Assembly: GCF_026107455.2 (NCBI RefSeq)
Contig: NZ_JAPCHY010000003.1
Location: 248,001 to 312,000, forward strand
Direction: 5' to 3'
Origin: Xanthomonas chitinilytica
GTDB lineage: Bacteria > Pseudomonadota > Gammaproteobacteria > Xanthomonadales > Xanthomonadaceae
DNA length: 64,000 nucleotides
Numbering within the stretch: position 1 is the stretch's first letter; every line of letters begins with the position of its first letter. Shown piece by piece: positions 1-10,644 of this stretch. The position numbers and the translations under genes were made by a program. The notes beneath the pieces were generated by a model. It was not told the origin of the DNA, did not search any database, and saw only the letters and a list, made by a program, of their open reading frames with translations.

Positions 1-1
1 C

Positions 2-358
2 GAGACCTTCGAATATGCGGCGCAGGGCCTGCGCGATCCGTTCACCGACGCATGGACCAATCCGGATGGGGGCAGCGGTCTGCGGCCGGATCCCAACCGT
101 CGCAAGGAACCGCTGGAGCAGTTTCCGCTCGACAGCCTCGACATGGTCGGCACGATTGGCGGCGGCGCAGGGGTGGTGGCGCTCGTCATGGCGCCGGACA
201 AGGTCACCTACCGCATTCGCCCGGGCGTTTACATGGGCCAGAGCGATGGCCGTGTGACCAGCGTTGGCGAAGATCGAATCGAACTGATTGAACTGGTGCC
301 GGATGGCGCTGGCGGCTGGCTGGAACGCCCGGCTTCGCTTGCGCTTGACGATCAATGA
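2..358 (+). CDS. pilP: Type IV pilus lipoprotein PilP, 3' part
   Basis: The reading frame is open from the window edge and ends at a TGA at 356-358, so the start and the lipoprotein signal lie outside the window. The visible 118 residues contain the ETFEYAAQGLRDPF stretch and a C-terminal beta-rich domain (VTYRIRPGVYMGQSDGRV) typical of PilP, the inner-membrane lipoprotein that links the PilMNO platform to the secretin PilQ across the periplasm. The next gene is pilQ, 19 bases downstream, which matches the conserved pilMNOPQ order. Identity is inferred from motifs plus this synteny. Confidence 0.9.
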   Translation, partial: ETFEYAAQGLRDPFTDAWTNPDGGSGLRPDPNRRKEPLEQFPLDSLDMVGTIGGGAGVVALVMAPDKVTYRIRPGVYMGQSDGRVTSVGEDRIELIELVPDGAGGWLERPASLALDDQ

Positions 359-377
359 TTGACTAGGGGATAGCACG

Positions 378-2267
378 ATGACTTTTTCCAAAGCCCTGAG
401 CCTGCGTCCCGCCCGGCGCCAAGCGATGATCCGTGTGTGCGCATTGGGGTTTGCGCTCGCACTGGCCAACGGCTCACTGATGGCCGCGCCTTCGAGCGCT
501 GTCGACCTCAATGCGCACGATCCGGCCAAGTCGGTGCCGGCGACGATCGCGGTATCGAAGATCGACTTCAAGCGCGGCGATGATGGTGCCGGACGGCTGA
601 TCCTGCAGTTCGACGGGCAGGGCGCAAGCCCGGACCTGCGCAACCAGGGCAGCAACGTGGTGATCGACATGGGCAATGCCACGCTGCCGGCGGAGCTGCA
701 GCGTCCATTGAACGTGACCGATTTCGCCACGCCGGTGCAGCGCATCGACGCCAAGCCTTCGGGCAACGGTTCGCAACTGGTGCTGAGCACCAACGTCCCG
801 TTCGAGTCGATGGCCTATCAGACCGGCAACGAGTACGTGGTGGAGATCTCTCCGCGCCAGGCCGAGGTGGCCACCGGAGCGGTGAGCGCCAATACGGTCG
901 CCCAAGCGGCAGCGACGGTCGCCGCGCGCGGTTACAGCGGGCGTCCGGTCACCTTCAACTTCCAGGACGTGCCGGTCCGCACCGTGCTGCAGCTGATCGC
1001 CGAGGAATCCAACCTCAACGTGGTCGCATCGGACACGGTGCAGGGCAATGTCACGCTGCGCCTGATCAATGTGCCGTGGGACCAGGCGCTGGACATCGTG
1101 CTGCGGGCCAAGGGACTGGACAAGCGTCGCGAGGGCGGCGTGATCTGGGTGGCGCCGCAGCCGGAGCTGGCCAAGTTCGAGCAGGACAAGGAGGACGCAC
1201 GCATCGCGATCGAGAATCGCGTGGACCTCATCACCGATTACATCCAGATCAACTACCACAACGCCGGTGCGATCTTCAAAGCGCTGACCGAGGCCAAGGG
1301 CATCGGTGGTAGCAGTGGAGGCAACGGTGGCAGTGGGCAGAACGAGAACGGTTTCCTGTCGCCGCGTGGCCGCATCGTCGCCGACGACCGTACCAATACC
1401 CTGATGATCAGCGACATCCCGAAGAAGGTGTCGCAGATGCGCGAGTTGATCGATGTGATCGACCGCCCGGTCGACCAGGTATTGATCGAGGGCCGTATCG
1501 TCATCGCTACCGATACGTTCGCCCGCGACCTGGGTGCGAAGTTCGGTGTCGGCGGCCGCCGCAGCTACAACAACGGCGACAACACCGCGACCATCGGCAG
1601 CGGTGCCAGCGGCAACGCGAATGCGACCCGTGGGTTGAATGTGAGCCTGCCGGCGGGTTCGTTCACCAATCCCGGCGCCGCTGGTGCTCCGAGCATCGCT
1701 TACACCCTGCTTGGCGCGAACTTCAATCTTGATCTGGAGCTGTCCGCGTTGCAGGAAGAAGGCCGGGGCGAGGTCATTTCCAACCCGCGCATCGTCACCG
1801 CCAACCAGCGCGAGGGCGTGATCAAGCAGGGCAAGGAGATCGGTTATGTCACCATTACCGGCGGTGGGAGCGCTGGAGGTGGTCAGGCCACGCCCAACGT
1901 GCAGTTCAAGGAAGTGTTGCTGGAACTGAAGGTCACCCCGACCATCACCCAGGACAATCGTGTTTTCCTGAACATGAATGTCAAGAAGGATGAGGTCGAT
2001 CAGTACCTGGAGCTGGATGGCTACGGCGTAGTTCCGACGATCAACCGCCGCGAGATCAACACCGCGGTGCTGGTCGAGGATGGGCAGACGGTAGTGATCG
2101 GTGGCGTGTACGAATTCAGCGACCGCAGCAGCGTCGCCAAGGTACCGTTCCTGGGCGATGTGCCGTTCCTCGGCAACCTGTTCAAGAAGCGCGGCCGCGG
2201 CAAGGACAAGGCGGAACTGCTGGTGTTCGTGACGCCGAAGATCCTGCGGGTGGCGAAGGCGAACTGA
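378..2267 (+). CDS. pilQ: Type IV pilus secretin PilQ
   Basis: This encodes the outer-membrane secretin through which the type IV pilus fibre is extruded. The 629-residue product has a signal peptide (roughly residues 1-36), an AMIN domain around 50-150, an STN/N0 domain from about 186 (FNFQDVPVRTVLQLIAEES), a Gly/Ser/Asn-rich insertion near 310, and the secretin core ending in the VPFLGDVPFLGNLF signature and LLVFVTPKIL. AGGGGA lies about 7 bases before the ATG. It is the last gene of the pil operon, as a strong hairpin follows. Loss of PilQ is known to abolish piliation and twitching in this family. Confidence 0.96.
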   Translation: MTFSKALSLRPARRQAMIRVCALGFALALANGSLMAAPSSAVDLNAHDPAKSVPATIAVSKIDFKRGDDGAGRLILQFDGQGASPDLRNQGSNVVIDMGNATLPAELQRPLNVTDFATPVQRIDAKPSGNGSQLVLSTNVPFESMAYQTGNEYVVEISPRQAEVATGAVSANTVAQAAATVAARGYSGRPVTFNFQDVPVRTVLQLIAEESNLNVVASDTVQGNVTLRLINVPWDQALDIVLRAKGLDKRREGGVIWVAPQPELAKFEQDKEDARIAIENRVDLITDYIQINYHNAGAIFKALTEAKGIGGSSGGNGGSGQNENGFLSPRGRIVADDRTNTLMISDIPKKVSQMRELIDVIDRPVDQVLIEGRIVIATDTFARDLGAKFGVGGRRSYNNGDNTATIGSGASGNANATRGLNVSLPAGSFTNPGAAGAPSIAYTLLGANFNLDLELSALQEEGRGEVISNPRIVTANQREGVIKQGKEIGYVTITGGGSAGGGQATPNVQFKEVLLELKVTPTITQDNRVFLNMNVKKDEVDQYLELDGYGVVPTINRREINTAVLVEDGQTVVIGGVYEFSDRSSVAKVPFLGDVPFLGNLFKKRGRGKDKAELLVFVTPKILRVAKAN

Positions 2268-2291
2268 GTCCTGTCGCAAGCAGCAGTACGA

Positions 2292-2322
2292 GGGGCCGCC
2301 ATGTGCGGCCCCTTTCGTTTTG
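2292..2322 (+). terminator. Rho-independent terminator after pilQ
   Basis: An 8-bp perfect GC stem, GGGGCCGC (2292-2299) with GCGGCCCC (2305-2312), a 5-base loop and a T-rich tail (TTTCGTTTTG). It separates the pil operon from the MoxR/Bat operon and shows that an upstream ATG at 2301, in the loop, cannot be a real start. Confidence 0.85.
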
Positions 2323-2393
2323 CTCCAGCGCCAAGCCCGCCGATGCGACGGATATCGGGAACCATTTCACGAGCGATGGGTCAGAATGCGTCT

Positions 2394-3419
<1,026 letters not shown>

Positions 3420-3443
3420 GCCACGTCGGGCGATGCCGGGACG

Positions 3444-4379
3444 ATGCATATGAAGCGCGCGTCTGCCGATACGGCACGAGGGGCGGCGCCTGGCGACGGC
3501 ATCCGGCCGACCCTGGCCGAACTGATCGCGTTGCGGCAGCGGGTGCCGCGCTCGCATGCCACCCGCCAGGGCCGGCACGGCGCGAGCGGAACGGCGCCGG
3601 CGGCCACGCGCGGACGCGGCATGGAATACGCCGAGTCGCGCGAATACGTGGTCGGCGACGACGCGCGGCATATCGACTGGCGGCTCACCGCCCGCAGCGG
3701 GCGTACCCATACCAAGCTCTTCCAGGCCGAGCGCGAACGCCTCACCCTGATCGTGGCCGATACCGCGCCGGCGCTCTATTTCGGTACCCGGGTCCGCTTC
3801 AAGTCGGTGCAGGCGGCGCGTGCCGGGGCCGTGGCCGCGTGGCTGGCGCAGCGCCAGGGCGACCGGGTGGCGGCATTGCGCGGCAGCCGCGCCGAAGCGC
3901 CGGTGCCGCCGGCGGGCGGACCGCGGGGTGTGTTGAAGGTGCTGGATGCATTGACCCGCTGGTATGCGCAGGCGCCGGCCGACGATGCCGGGCTGGCGGT
4001 GGCGCTGGAGCATGCCGCACGCCTGCTGCGGCCGGGATCGCGACTGGTGGTGCTGGCCGATCCGGAGAGCGCGGCGCAGGTTCCGCTGTCGCGCTGGTCG
4101 GGGCTGGCGCTGCATCACGAAGTGATCGTGCTGCTGCAGGCGGACCCGCTGGAACTTGCGCCGCCGCACGGGATGCTGTCGTTCCTGGCGCAGGGGCGGC
4201 GACTGGAGATCGACCTCGATTCGGAGGCGGCGCGCATGCGCTGGCAGCAGGCCTTCGTCGCGCCGTTGCGGCAGCTGATGGAAGCGCTGCCGGGACGCCG
4301 CATCCAGGTGCACAGCCTGGCCTGCGACGACGACAGCGACGCCTGGCTGGCGGCGTCCGGCCGGCCGGTGGCGGCATGA
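3444..4379 (+). CDS. DUF58 domain-containing protein
   Basis: A 311-residue DUF58 protein. The family hallmark is visible near residues 53-80: RGRGMEYAESREY, then GDDARHIDWRLTAR. A degenerate VWA-like fold follows. DUF58 proteins almost always sit beside MoxR ATPases and Bat proteins; the biochemical role is unsettled, with proposed roles in envelope stress tolerance. A second ATG lies two codons downstream (3450). The stop overlaps the next start as ATGA (4376-4379), implying translational coupling. Confidence 0.88.
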   Translation: MHMKRASADTARGAAPGDGIRPTLAELIALRQRVPRSHATRQGRHGASGTAPAATRGRGMEYAESREYVVGDDARHIDWRLTARSGRTHTKLFQAERERLTLIVADTAPALYFGTRVRFKSVQAARAGAVAAWLAQRQGDRVAALRGSRAEAPVPPAGGPRGVLKVLDALTRWYAQAPADDAGLAVALEHAARLLRPGSRLVVLADPESAAQVPLSRWSGLALHHEVIVLLQADPLELAPPHGMLSFLAQGRRLEIDLDSEAARMRWQQAFVAPLRQLMEALPGRRIQVHSLACDDDSDAWLAASGRPVAA

Positions 4380-4831
4380 TTGCCACCCGGCTCCCCCTGC
4401 GCGACGTGTACCTGCCGCCCGCGCCGGGCTGGTGGCCGCCGGCACCGGGCTGGTGGCTGCTGGCGGCGATGCTGGCGCTGGCATTGGCGGTACCGGCATT
4501 GTTGCGGTGGCGCCGCAGACGGCGGCGGCAGCGCTGGCAGGCCATGTTCGCCAGTGCCATCGAAGCGGCGGAAGGGCCGTCGGCGCAACTGGCGGCGATG
4601 TCCGGGCTGCTGCGGCGCGCGGCCCGGCAGCTCGATGCCGAGGCGGCCACCTTGCAGGGCGAGGCGTGGCTGCGCTTTCTCGATGGCGCGAAGCGACGCG
4701 ATTTTTCCGAGGGCGATGGCCGCCTGCTGCTCGACGGCGGCTTCCGCCGCGACGCGGACGCCGAGGGCGTTGCCCGGGCGGGTGAGTTGGCGCAGGCGCG
4801 TTTCCTCGAACTGATGGCCGGCCGGCGATGA
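4376..4831 (+). CDS. DUF4381-type membrane protein of the Bat operon
   Basis: A 151-residue protein with a short proline/tryptophan-rich N-terminus (PPAPGWWPPAPGWW), one transmembrane helix around residues 24-43, then a basic stretch (RWRRRRRRQRW) and a helical cytoplasmic domain containing WLRFLDG. This matches DUF4381 proteins found between DUF58 and BatA in gammaproteobacterial Bat operons. The start overlaps the DUF58 stop and its own stop overlaps the BatA start (ATGA at both ends). The function is not known; position suggests a small membrane component of the MoxR-VWA assembly. Confidence 0.82.
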   Translation: MIATRLPLRDVYLPPAPGWWPPAPGWWLLAAMLALALAVPALLRWRRRRRRQRWQAMFASAIEAAEGPSAQLAAMSGLLRRAARQLDAEAATLQGEAWLRFLDGAKRRDFSEGDGRLLLDGGFRRDADAEGVARAGELAQARFLELMAGRR

Positions 4832-5829
4832 GCGGCTGGGACTGGACAGGGTGGCTGGAGGGCTTCGCCTGGCCCTGGGCGTGGCTGGCGCTGCCGTTGC
4901 CCTGGCTGATGCGCTGGTGGCCGCAGCGGACGGGAGCCGCGCCGGCGCTGCGTGTGCCGTACCGGTACGAACAACTGCAGGCAGTGGCTGGCGGCGGCAC
5001 CGCGTCCGCGCTGCACGGTGGCCGGTGGCTGCTGTGGCTGGCCTGGGCCTGCCTGTGCGCCGCGGCCGCACGGCCGCAGCAACTGGGCGAAGCGGTGGCG
5101 CCGCCGCAGCAGGCGCGGCAGATGATGCTGGCGGTGGACCTGTCGGGCAGCATGAGCGAGGCGGACATGCAGCTGGGTGGCCGCGTGGTGGACCGGCTGA
5201 CCGCGGCCAAGGCGGTACTGGCCGATTTCCTCGAACGCCGCCAGGGCGATCGCGTCGGCCTGCTGGTGTTCGGCCAGCGCGCCTATGCGCTGACGCCGCT
5301 GACCACGGACCTCGCCTCCGTGCGCGAACAGCTGCGCGACAGCGTGGTCGGGCTGGCCGGGCGCGAGACCGCGCTGGGCGACGCGATCGCGCTGTCGGTC
5401 AAGCGCCTGCGCGAGCAACCCCACGGGCAACGGGTACTGATCCTGTTGACCGACGGCGTCAACACCGCCGGCGTGCTGGAGCCGCTCAAGGCGGCCGAAC
5501 TGGCCAGGGCCGAAGGCGTGCGCGTGCACACCATCGCCTTCGGCGGCAGCGGCGGCGGCCTCTCGCTGTTCGGCCTGCAGATAGCGACCGGCGAGGATCC
5601 GATCGACGAGGAGACACTGGGCAGGATCGCGCAGGAAACCGGCGGACGGTTCTTCCGCGCCCGCGATACCGCCGAACTGGCCGGCATCTACGCCGAGCTG
5701 GACCGGCTGGAGCCGATACAGGCGCAGGGGCCCGCGGTGCGGCCGCGGATCGAACGCTACCCGCTGCCCCTGGCGTTGGCGTTGGGCCTGGGGACCCTGG
5801 CTTTCGCGTGGCCGAGGCGCTGGCCATGA
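4828..5829 (+). CDS. batA: VWA-domain membrane protein, BatA-like
   Basis: A 333-residue protein with N-terminal hydrophobic segments, a von Willebrand factor A domain and a C-terminal membrane helix (PLPLALALGLGTLAF). The metal-ion-dependent adhesion site is complete: DLSGS at about residues 104-108, a downstream threonine region (PLTTD) and LTDGVNTAG. It is the second-to-last VWA protein expected as a MoxR client. It overlaps both neighbours by four bases (ATGA). Confidence 0.88.
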   Translation: MSGWDWTGWLEGFAWPWAWLALPLPWLMRWWPQRTGAAPALRVPYRYEQLQAVAGGGTASALHGGRWLLWLAWACLCAAAARPQQLGEAVAPPQQARQMMLAVDLSGSMSEADMQLGGRVVDRLTAAKAVLADFLERRQGDRVGLLVFGQRAYALTPLTTDLASVREQLRDSVVGLAGRETALGDAIALSVKRLREQPHGQRVLILLTDGVNTAGVLEPLKAAELARAEGVRVHTIAFGGSGGGLSLFGLQIATGEDPIDEETLGRIAQETGGRFFRARDTAELAGIYAELDRLEPIQAQGPAVRPRIERYPLPLALALGLGTLAFAWPRRWP

Positions 5830-7571
5830 ACGCCTTCTGGCAGTCGCTGCACTTCCTGCGTCCCGAATGGTTGTGGGCGCTGCTGCTGGTACCGCTGGCG
5901 GCCGTCGTCTGGTGGCTCCGCCAGCGGCATCGCAACCGCTGGCGCGAGGCGGTGGACCCGCACCTGCTGCCGCATCTGCTGGTCGGCGGCAGCCGGCGTT
6001 CGCTGGCCGGGTTCGGGTGGCTGGCGCTGGGCATCGTGCTGGCGGCATTGGCCCTGGCTGGACCGAGCTGGCGGCAGGTCGAGCAGCCCTTGTGGCAGTC
6101 GCAGGTACCGCTGGTACTGGCGCTGGACCTGTCCAGCCGTACCGGCGCCACCGACTTGCCGCCGTCGCGCCTGCTGCAGGCACGGGCGAAGCTGGCGACC
6201 CTGTTGCGCGAGCGCCGGGGTGGCGAAGTGGCGCTGGTGGTCTATGCCGAGGACGCCTTCACCGTCGCGCCGCTGACCGAAGACACCGCCAACGTGGTCT
6301 TGTTCCTCGATGCGCTGGCGCTGGAGGTGATGCCGGTGGATGGCCAGCGTGCCGACCGTGCCATTGCCTGGGCCACCGGACTGCTGCGGCAGACCGGCGC
6401 GCGTCGCGGCGACATCGTGCTGCTGACCGACCAGGCCGATGCCGCGGCGCATACCGCGGCGGCGCAGGCACTGGCCTCGGGCTACCGCGTTTCCGTGCTG
6501 GGGCTTGGCACGGCGCAAGGCGCGGCCTTCCGCACCCGCAATGGCGGCATCGGCCAGGCACGGTTGGACGAAACATCGCTGCGTGCGCTGGCCAATGCCG
6601 GCGGTGGCCGCTATGCGAAGTTGGCCGCTGGCGACGCCGACCTGCAGGCGCTGGACGTGCTGCAGCCGTCGCAGCAGACCGGCGACGTCCGCGACGGAAG
6701 CGCGGGCAAGGCCTGGCGCGACGACGGCTATTGGTTGTTGCCGGCCTTGATGCTGCTCGGCCTGCTGGCCTTCCGTCGTCGCGGTGCGCTGGCGGTGCTG
6801 GCGCTGGCCTGCCTGCTGCCGGCGTCGCTGCCGGCGCAGGCGGCCGAAACCAGCTTGTGGCGACGTGCCGACCAGGCGCGCCAGGAGCAGCTGGCCGAAG
6901 GCGTGGCGGCGTATCGCAAGGGCGATTTCGCCGGCGCGCAGCGGCGCTTCGAAGGAATCGACGATGCCCCGGGCTGGTACAACCTGGGCAATGCCCTCGC
7001 GCGACAGGGCCGTTACGACGACGCCATCGACGCCTACGACCGCGCGCTCCAGCACCAGCCGGGCATGCCCGACGCGCTGGCCAATCGCGAAGCCGTGGAA
7101 GCGGCACGCCGGCGGCAGTCGCAACAGCCGCAGGGCCAGGGACAACCTTCGTCGCAGGGCGACGGCGATTCGCAGGCCGGTGCGCCGGATGCGCAGCCGC
7201 AGGCCGACGAAGGCCAGGATGCGCCGTCGTCGGATGGCAGTTCCCCGGACGATCCGTCCGCACAGGAACGATCTGCCGGACCGGGCCTGGACGAGGACAA
7301 AGACAAGGCGCAGCCGCCGCAGGCCGAGGATGCGCAGGCGCAGGAGCAGGCCGACCAGGCCCAGCGCGAGCGCATGCAGCAGGCGATGCAGCAGGGCCAG
7401 GACCAGGATGGGCAGCCATCGGACCCGGCGCAGCCGGCCGAGAGCGCCGAGCAGCGCGAACGCCGGCAGGCGGTGGAAGCATGGATGCGGCGGGTGCCGG
7501 ACGATCCGGGCAGCCTGTTGAAGACCAAGTTCCAGCTCGAACACGAGCGACGCAGGCGGGAAGGGCGATGA
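5826..7571 (+). CDS. BatB-BatC-like fusion: VWA domain plus TPR repeats
   Basis: A 582-residue protein combining two functions that are separate genes (batB, batC) in other bacteria. Two N-terminal membrane helices (about 13-33, 57-75) and a VWA domain (about 95-290) are followed by two hydrophobic segments (about 303-339), a TPR region from about 357 (AAYRKGDFAGA, WYNLGNALARQGRYDDAIDAYDRAL) and a long Gln/Asp/Pro-rich, probably disordered tail. The adhesion site reads DLSSR at 101-105 rather than DxSxS, so one metal-ligand serine is replaced by arginine. Overlaps batA and batD by ATGA. Confidence 0.85.
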   Translation: MNAFWQSLHFLRPEWLWALLLVPLAAVVWWLRQRHRNRWREAVDPHLLPHLLVGGSRRSLAGFGWLALGIVLAALALAGPSWRQVEQPLWQSQVPLVLALDLSSRTGATDLPPSRLLQARAKLATLLRERRGGEVALVVYAEDAFTVAPLTEDTANVVLFLDALALEVMPVDGQRADRAIAWATGLLRQTGARRGDIVLLTDQADAAAHTAAAQALASGYRVSVLGLGTAQGAAFRTRNGGIGQARLDETSLRALANAGGGRYAKLAAGDADLQALDVLQPSQQTGDVRDGSAGKAWRDDGYWLLPALMLLGLLAFRRRGALAVLALACLLPASLPAQAAETSLWRRADQARQEQLAEGVAAYRKGDFAGAQRRFEGIDDAPGWYNLGNALARQGRYDDAIDAYDRALQHQPGMPDALANREAVEAARRRQSQQPQGQGQPSSQGDGDSQAGAPDAQPQADEGQDAPSSDGSSPDDPSAQERSAGPGLDEDKDKAQPPQAEDAQAQEQADQAQRERMQQAMQQGQDQDGQPSDPAQPAESAEQRERRQAVEAWMRRVPDDPGSLLKTKFQLEHERRRREGR

Positions 7572-9247
7572 GACAGCGATGGCGCATCCGGTTCGGGAGC
7601 TGGCTGCTGGCGGTGGCGGCGTTGTGCCCGGTAGCGGCCGTGCAGGCGGAAACCCGCGCCTGGCTGGACCGCGCCACCGTCGGCGATGGCGAAACCGTCA
7701 CCCTCAACATCGAGAGCGACCAGACCGGCGCCGCGCCGGACTATGCGCCGCTGCAGGCCGACTTCGCCCTGAGCGGACAGACCAGCAGCCGCCAGGTGCG
7801 GTGGGACAACGGCAACCTGTCGTCCAAGGCGCTGTTCGGGGTGGCGTTGACCCCGCGCCGCAGCGGAACGCTGGAAATTCCGTCGCTGCGGGTCGGCAAC
7901 GAGCGCACCGCGCCGTTGCGGCTGCAGGTCCAGGCCGGCGCACCGGCGACCCAGGCGCGCCGCGGCGATGAGGCGGCCTTCATCGAAACCGATGTCGACG
8001 ATGCCCAGCCCTACGTGCAGCAGAGCGTGGGCGTGGTGGTGCGGCTGTACTTCGCCACCCAGCTGGCGTCGGGCGAACTGGTGCTCGACACCCCGGCCGG
8101 CGCCTCGCTGCAGCGCGTGGGCGAGGACCGCAGCCTGGTGCGCGAAGTGGGCGGGCGCCGCTACAACGTGGTCGAGCGCCGCTTCCTGCTGATTCCCGAA
8201 CGCAGCGGCCCGCTGCAGCTGGACGGCGCCCGCTTCAACGGCCGCGGCGTCGGCGGCTTCTTCGACGATTTCTTCGGCCGCGGCAACGGCCAGCTGAGCG
8301 CGCGCGGCCCGGCGCGGACGCTGCAGGTGCAGGCGCAGCCGGACGGCGCGCCGCAGCCGTGGCTGCCGTTGCAGGATCTGCGCCTGCGCTACACCGCCAC
8401 GCCGCAGGCGGCACGGGTGGGCGAGGCGGCGACGCTGGTGCTGGAAGCGGTGGCGACCGGCGCGACCCGTGCGCAGTTCCCGGAACTGCCGGTGCCGTCG
8501 CTGGGCGATGCCGCCCAGGTCTTCGCCGAGCCGGCGCAGTACGACGAGACCTTCGTCGGCGGCAGCCCGCAGCTGAAGCTCACCCGGCGCTACTCGATCG
8601 TGCCGCAGCAGGCCGGCACGCTGCGCCTGTCCGGCATCGGCATGGACTGGTGGGACGTGGCCAGCGGGCGCGCGCGCAAGGCCACGGTGCCGGACCTGGA
8701 AATCGAGGTCGCCGCCGGCCGCGGCGGCCTGGCGCTGCCACCGCCCGCCTTGCCGGATGCGGCAGCCGCCGGTTCGAGCGTTGTCGACGACTCGCTGACC
8801 CTGGCGCCGCATGCGTCCGCGCCGGCATGGCCGTGGATCGCGCTGGCGGCCGGGTTCGCGCTGCTGTGGCTGCTGACCCTGGCCTGGGCGCTGCGCCGCG
8901 GCCGTGGCCAACCGGCCCGGGAAGGGGCGCCGACGCAACCGCGCAGCACCTCCCATGGCCTGCCGGACCTGCGGCGCGCGCTGGAGGCCGGCGGCCTGGA
9001 CGAGGTGGAGCGGATCCTGTGCGACATGGCCGGGGTCGCCGAACTGGATGCGGTGGTCGCGCGATTGCAGGATCCGGCCCAGCGCGAGGCGCTGCAGCGC
9101 ATGCAGCGGGCACGCTGGGGCGGTGGCGGCGACGTGGCTGCCGCCCGCCGCGCGTTGCGCGAGGCGCTGCGCGACGGTCCGCGCTGGCAGGCGCCGGCGA
9201 AGGCGGAAAAAAGCGAGCTGCCGCCCCTGTACCCTGCGGACAGATAG
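7568..9247 (+). CDS. batD: BatD-like protein (oxygen tolerance)
   Basis: A 559-residue exported protein: signal peptide ending near AVQAE (about residue 25), then repeated beta-rich domains starting at the typical RAWLDRATVGDGETVTLNI, one transmembrane helix at about 421-441 and a cytoplasmic C-terminal tail. This is the BatD architecture. It ends the Bat operon. In Bacteroides the Bat proteins were linked to aerotolerance, but a role in this family is not established. Translation is coupled to the upstream gene by an ATGA overlap. Confidence 0.86.
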   Translation: MRQRWRIRFGSWLLAVAALCPVAAVQAETRAWLDRATVGDGETVTLNIESDQTGAAPDYAPLQADFALSGQTSSRQVRWDNGNLSSKALFGVALTPRRSGTLEIPSLRVGNERTAPLRLQVQAGAPATQARRGDEAAFIETDVDDAQPYVQQSVGVVVRLYFATQLASGELVLDTPAGASLQRVGEDRSLVREVGGRRYNVVERRFLLIPERSGPLQLDGARFNGRGVGGFFDDFFGRGNGQLSARGPARTLQVQAQPDGAPQPWLPLQDLRLRYTATPQAARVGEAATLVLEAVATGATRAQFPELPVPSLGDAAQVFAEPAQYDETFVGGSPQLKLTRRYSIVPQQAGTLRLSGIGMDWWDVASGRARKATVPDLEIEVAAGRGGLALPPPALPDAAAAGSSVVDDSLTLAPHASAPAWPWIALAAGFALLWLLTLAWALRRGRGQPAREGAPTQPRSTSHGLPDLRRALEAGGLDEVERILCDMAGVAELDAVVARLQDPAQREALQRMQRARWGGGGDVAAARRALREALRDGPRWQAPAKAEKSELPPLYPADR

Positions 9248-9254
9248 CGCAAAG

Positions 9255-9277
9255 AGCGGCAAAAGCCGCATTTGTTA
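9255..9277 (+). terminator. Weak candidate terminator after the Bat operon
   Basis: GCGGC (9256-9260) pairs with GCCGC (9265-9269) over an AAAA loop, followed by ATTTGTT. The stem is short, so read-through into the symporter gene is likely. Confidence 0.4.
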
Positions 9278-9311
9278 AGCTGCACCGCAATTTTTCCGAG
9301 GAAGGTCGCCG

Positions 9312-10622
9312 ATGGGGAACGCCGTGAAGTCCAAAGCCAAGATGCCGCTCCATTGGAAGATGGGGATCGGCTTCGGCCTTGGCCTGCTGCTGGGCCTGGT
9401 CGCGCACCTGACCAGCGCCGACGGCGAGTGGGTCCGCATCTTCACCACCTACGTCACCACACCGTTCTCCGGCCTGTTCCTCAACCTGATCTTCATGCTG
9501 ATCGTGCCGCTGCTGTTCTCGGCGCTGGTCATGGGCGTGGCCGAGATGGGCGACATCCGCGCGCTCGGGCGCATCGGCTGGAAGACCCTGGCCTACACGG
9601 TGGTGCTGTCGGGCATCGCGGTGGGCTTGGGCCTGGTGCTGGTGAACCTGTTCCAGCCCGGCGCCGGCGTCGACCCGGCGCTGGCCGCGCAGCTGCTGCG
9701 GGAGAACGTGGAACGCAGCCGCGAGATCGTGGCCGGGGTCGGCGACCAGCCCCAGGGCATGAACATGCTGCTGTCGATCGTGCCCAGCAACATCGTCGCC
9801 GCGGCCTCGGACAACGGTGCGATCCTGTCGCTGATGTTCTTCGCGGTGATGTTCGGCATCGGCATGGTGCTGTCGCCGGAAGAGAAGATCGCCCCGCTGC
9901 GCAACATCATCGAGGGCATCTTCGAGATCTCGATGACCCTGATCGGCCTGGTCATCCGCCTGGCGCCGTACGCGGTGGCCTGCTTCATGTTCAACCTGTC
10001 GGCGATCTTCGGCTTCGACCTGCTGCTGCGCCTGGGCGCCTACGTCGGCGTGGTGGTGCTGGCGCTGGGCCTGCACATGGTGGTGACCTACGGCATCGCG
10101 GTGAAGCTGGCCGGGCGCTCGCCGCTGCGCTTCTTCCGCGAGACCCAGGAAGCCACGGTGATGGCGTTCTCCACCGCCTCCAGCAATGCCACCCTGCCCA
10201 CCGCGCTGCGCGTGGCCGACCAGATGGGCCTGCCGCAGAAGGTCTCGCGCTTCGTGCTGACCGTGGGCGCCACCGCCAACCAGAACGGCACCGCGCTGTT
10301 CGAGGGCGTGACGGTGATCTTCCTGGCGCAGTTCTTCGGCGTGGACCTGAGCGTCGGCCAGCAGTTCATGGTGATGCTGGTGTGCATCCTCGGCGGCATC
10401 GGCACCGCCGGCGTGCCGTCCGGTTCGCTGCCGGTGGTGGCGCTGATCTGCGCCATGGTCGGGGTCAACCCGGTCGGCATCGGCCTGATCCTGGGCGTGA
10501 ACCACTTCCTGGACATGTGCCGCACCGCGCTCAACGTCACCGGCGACCTGGCCCTGACCACGCTGGTGGCCAAGGGCGAGAGCGACCTGGAGCACCCGCC
10601 GCGGCCGGCCGCAAGGGACTGA
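9312..10622 (+). CDS. Dicarboxylate/amino acid:cation symporter (SLC1/DAACS family)
   Basis: A 436-residue inner-membrane symporter importing acidic amino acids or dicarboxylates with cations. SLC1 landmarks are present: the HP1 serine-rich tip ([13 protein letters not shown]), the HP2 region ([15 protein letters not shown]) and the substrate-binding TM8 sequence [13 protein letters not shown]. The TM7 signature reads NQNGT (residues 323-327) where most members have NMDGT; the missing aspartate is a sodium ligand in the archaeal homologue GltPh. GAGGAAGG precedes the ATG. The exact substrate cannot be read from sequence. Confidence 0.9.
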   Translation: MGNAVKSKAKMPLHWKMGIGFGLGLLLGLVAHLTSADGEWVRIFTTYVTTPFSGLFLNLIFMLIVPLLFSALVMGVAEMGDIRALGRIGWKTLAYTVVLSGIAVGLGLVLVNLFQPGAGVDPALAAQLLRENVERSREIVAGVGDQPQGMNMLLSIVPSNIVAAASDNGAILSLMFFAVMFGIGMVLSPEEKIAPLRNIIEGIFEISMTLIGLVIRLAPYAVACFMFNLSAIFGFDLLLRLGAYVGVVVLALGLHMVVTYGIAVKLAGRSPLRFFRETQEATVMAFSTASSNATLPTALRVADQMGLPQKVSRFVLTVGATANQNGTALFEGVTVIFLAQFFGVDLSVGQQFMVMLVCILGGIGTAGVPSGSLPVVALICAMVGVNPVGIGLILGVNHFLDMCRTALNVTGDLALTTLVAKGESDLEHPPRPAARD

Positions 10623-10644
10623 GCCCGCGTTCCCGCTCCCCGCA

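Noticed and set aside
474..2279. 601-codon minus-strand frame opposite pilQ
   Set aside because: Composition biased to His/Arg/Leu, no motif, and pilQ on the plus strand is unambiguous.
2301..2393. Upstream in-frame start for the MoxR gene at 2301
   Set aside because: It lies in the loop of the pilQ terminator and the added residues are not conserved-looking.
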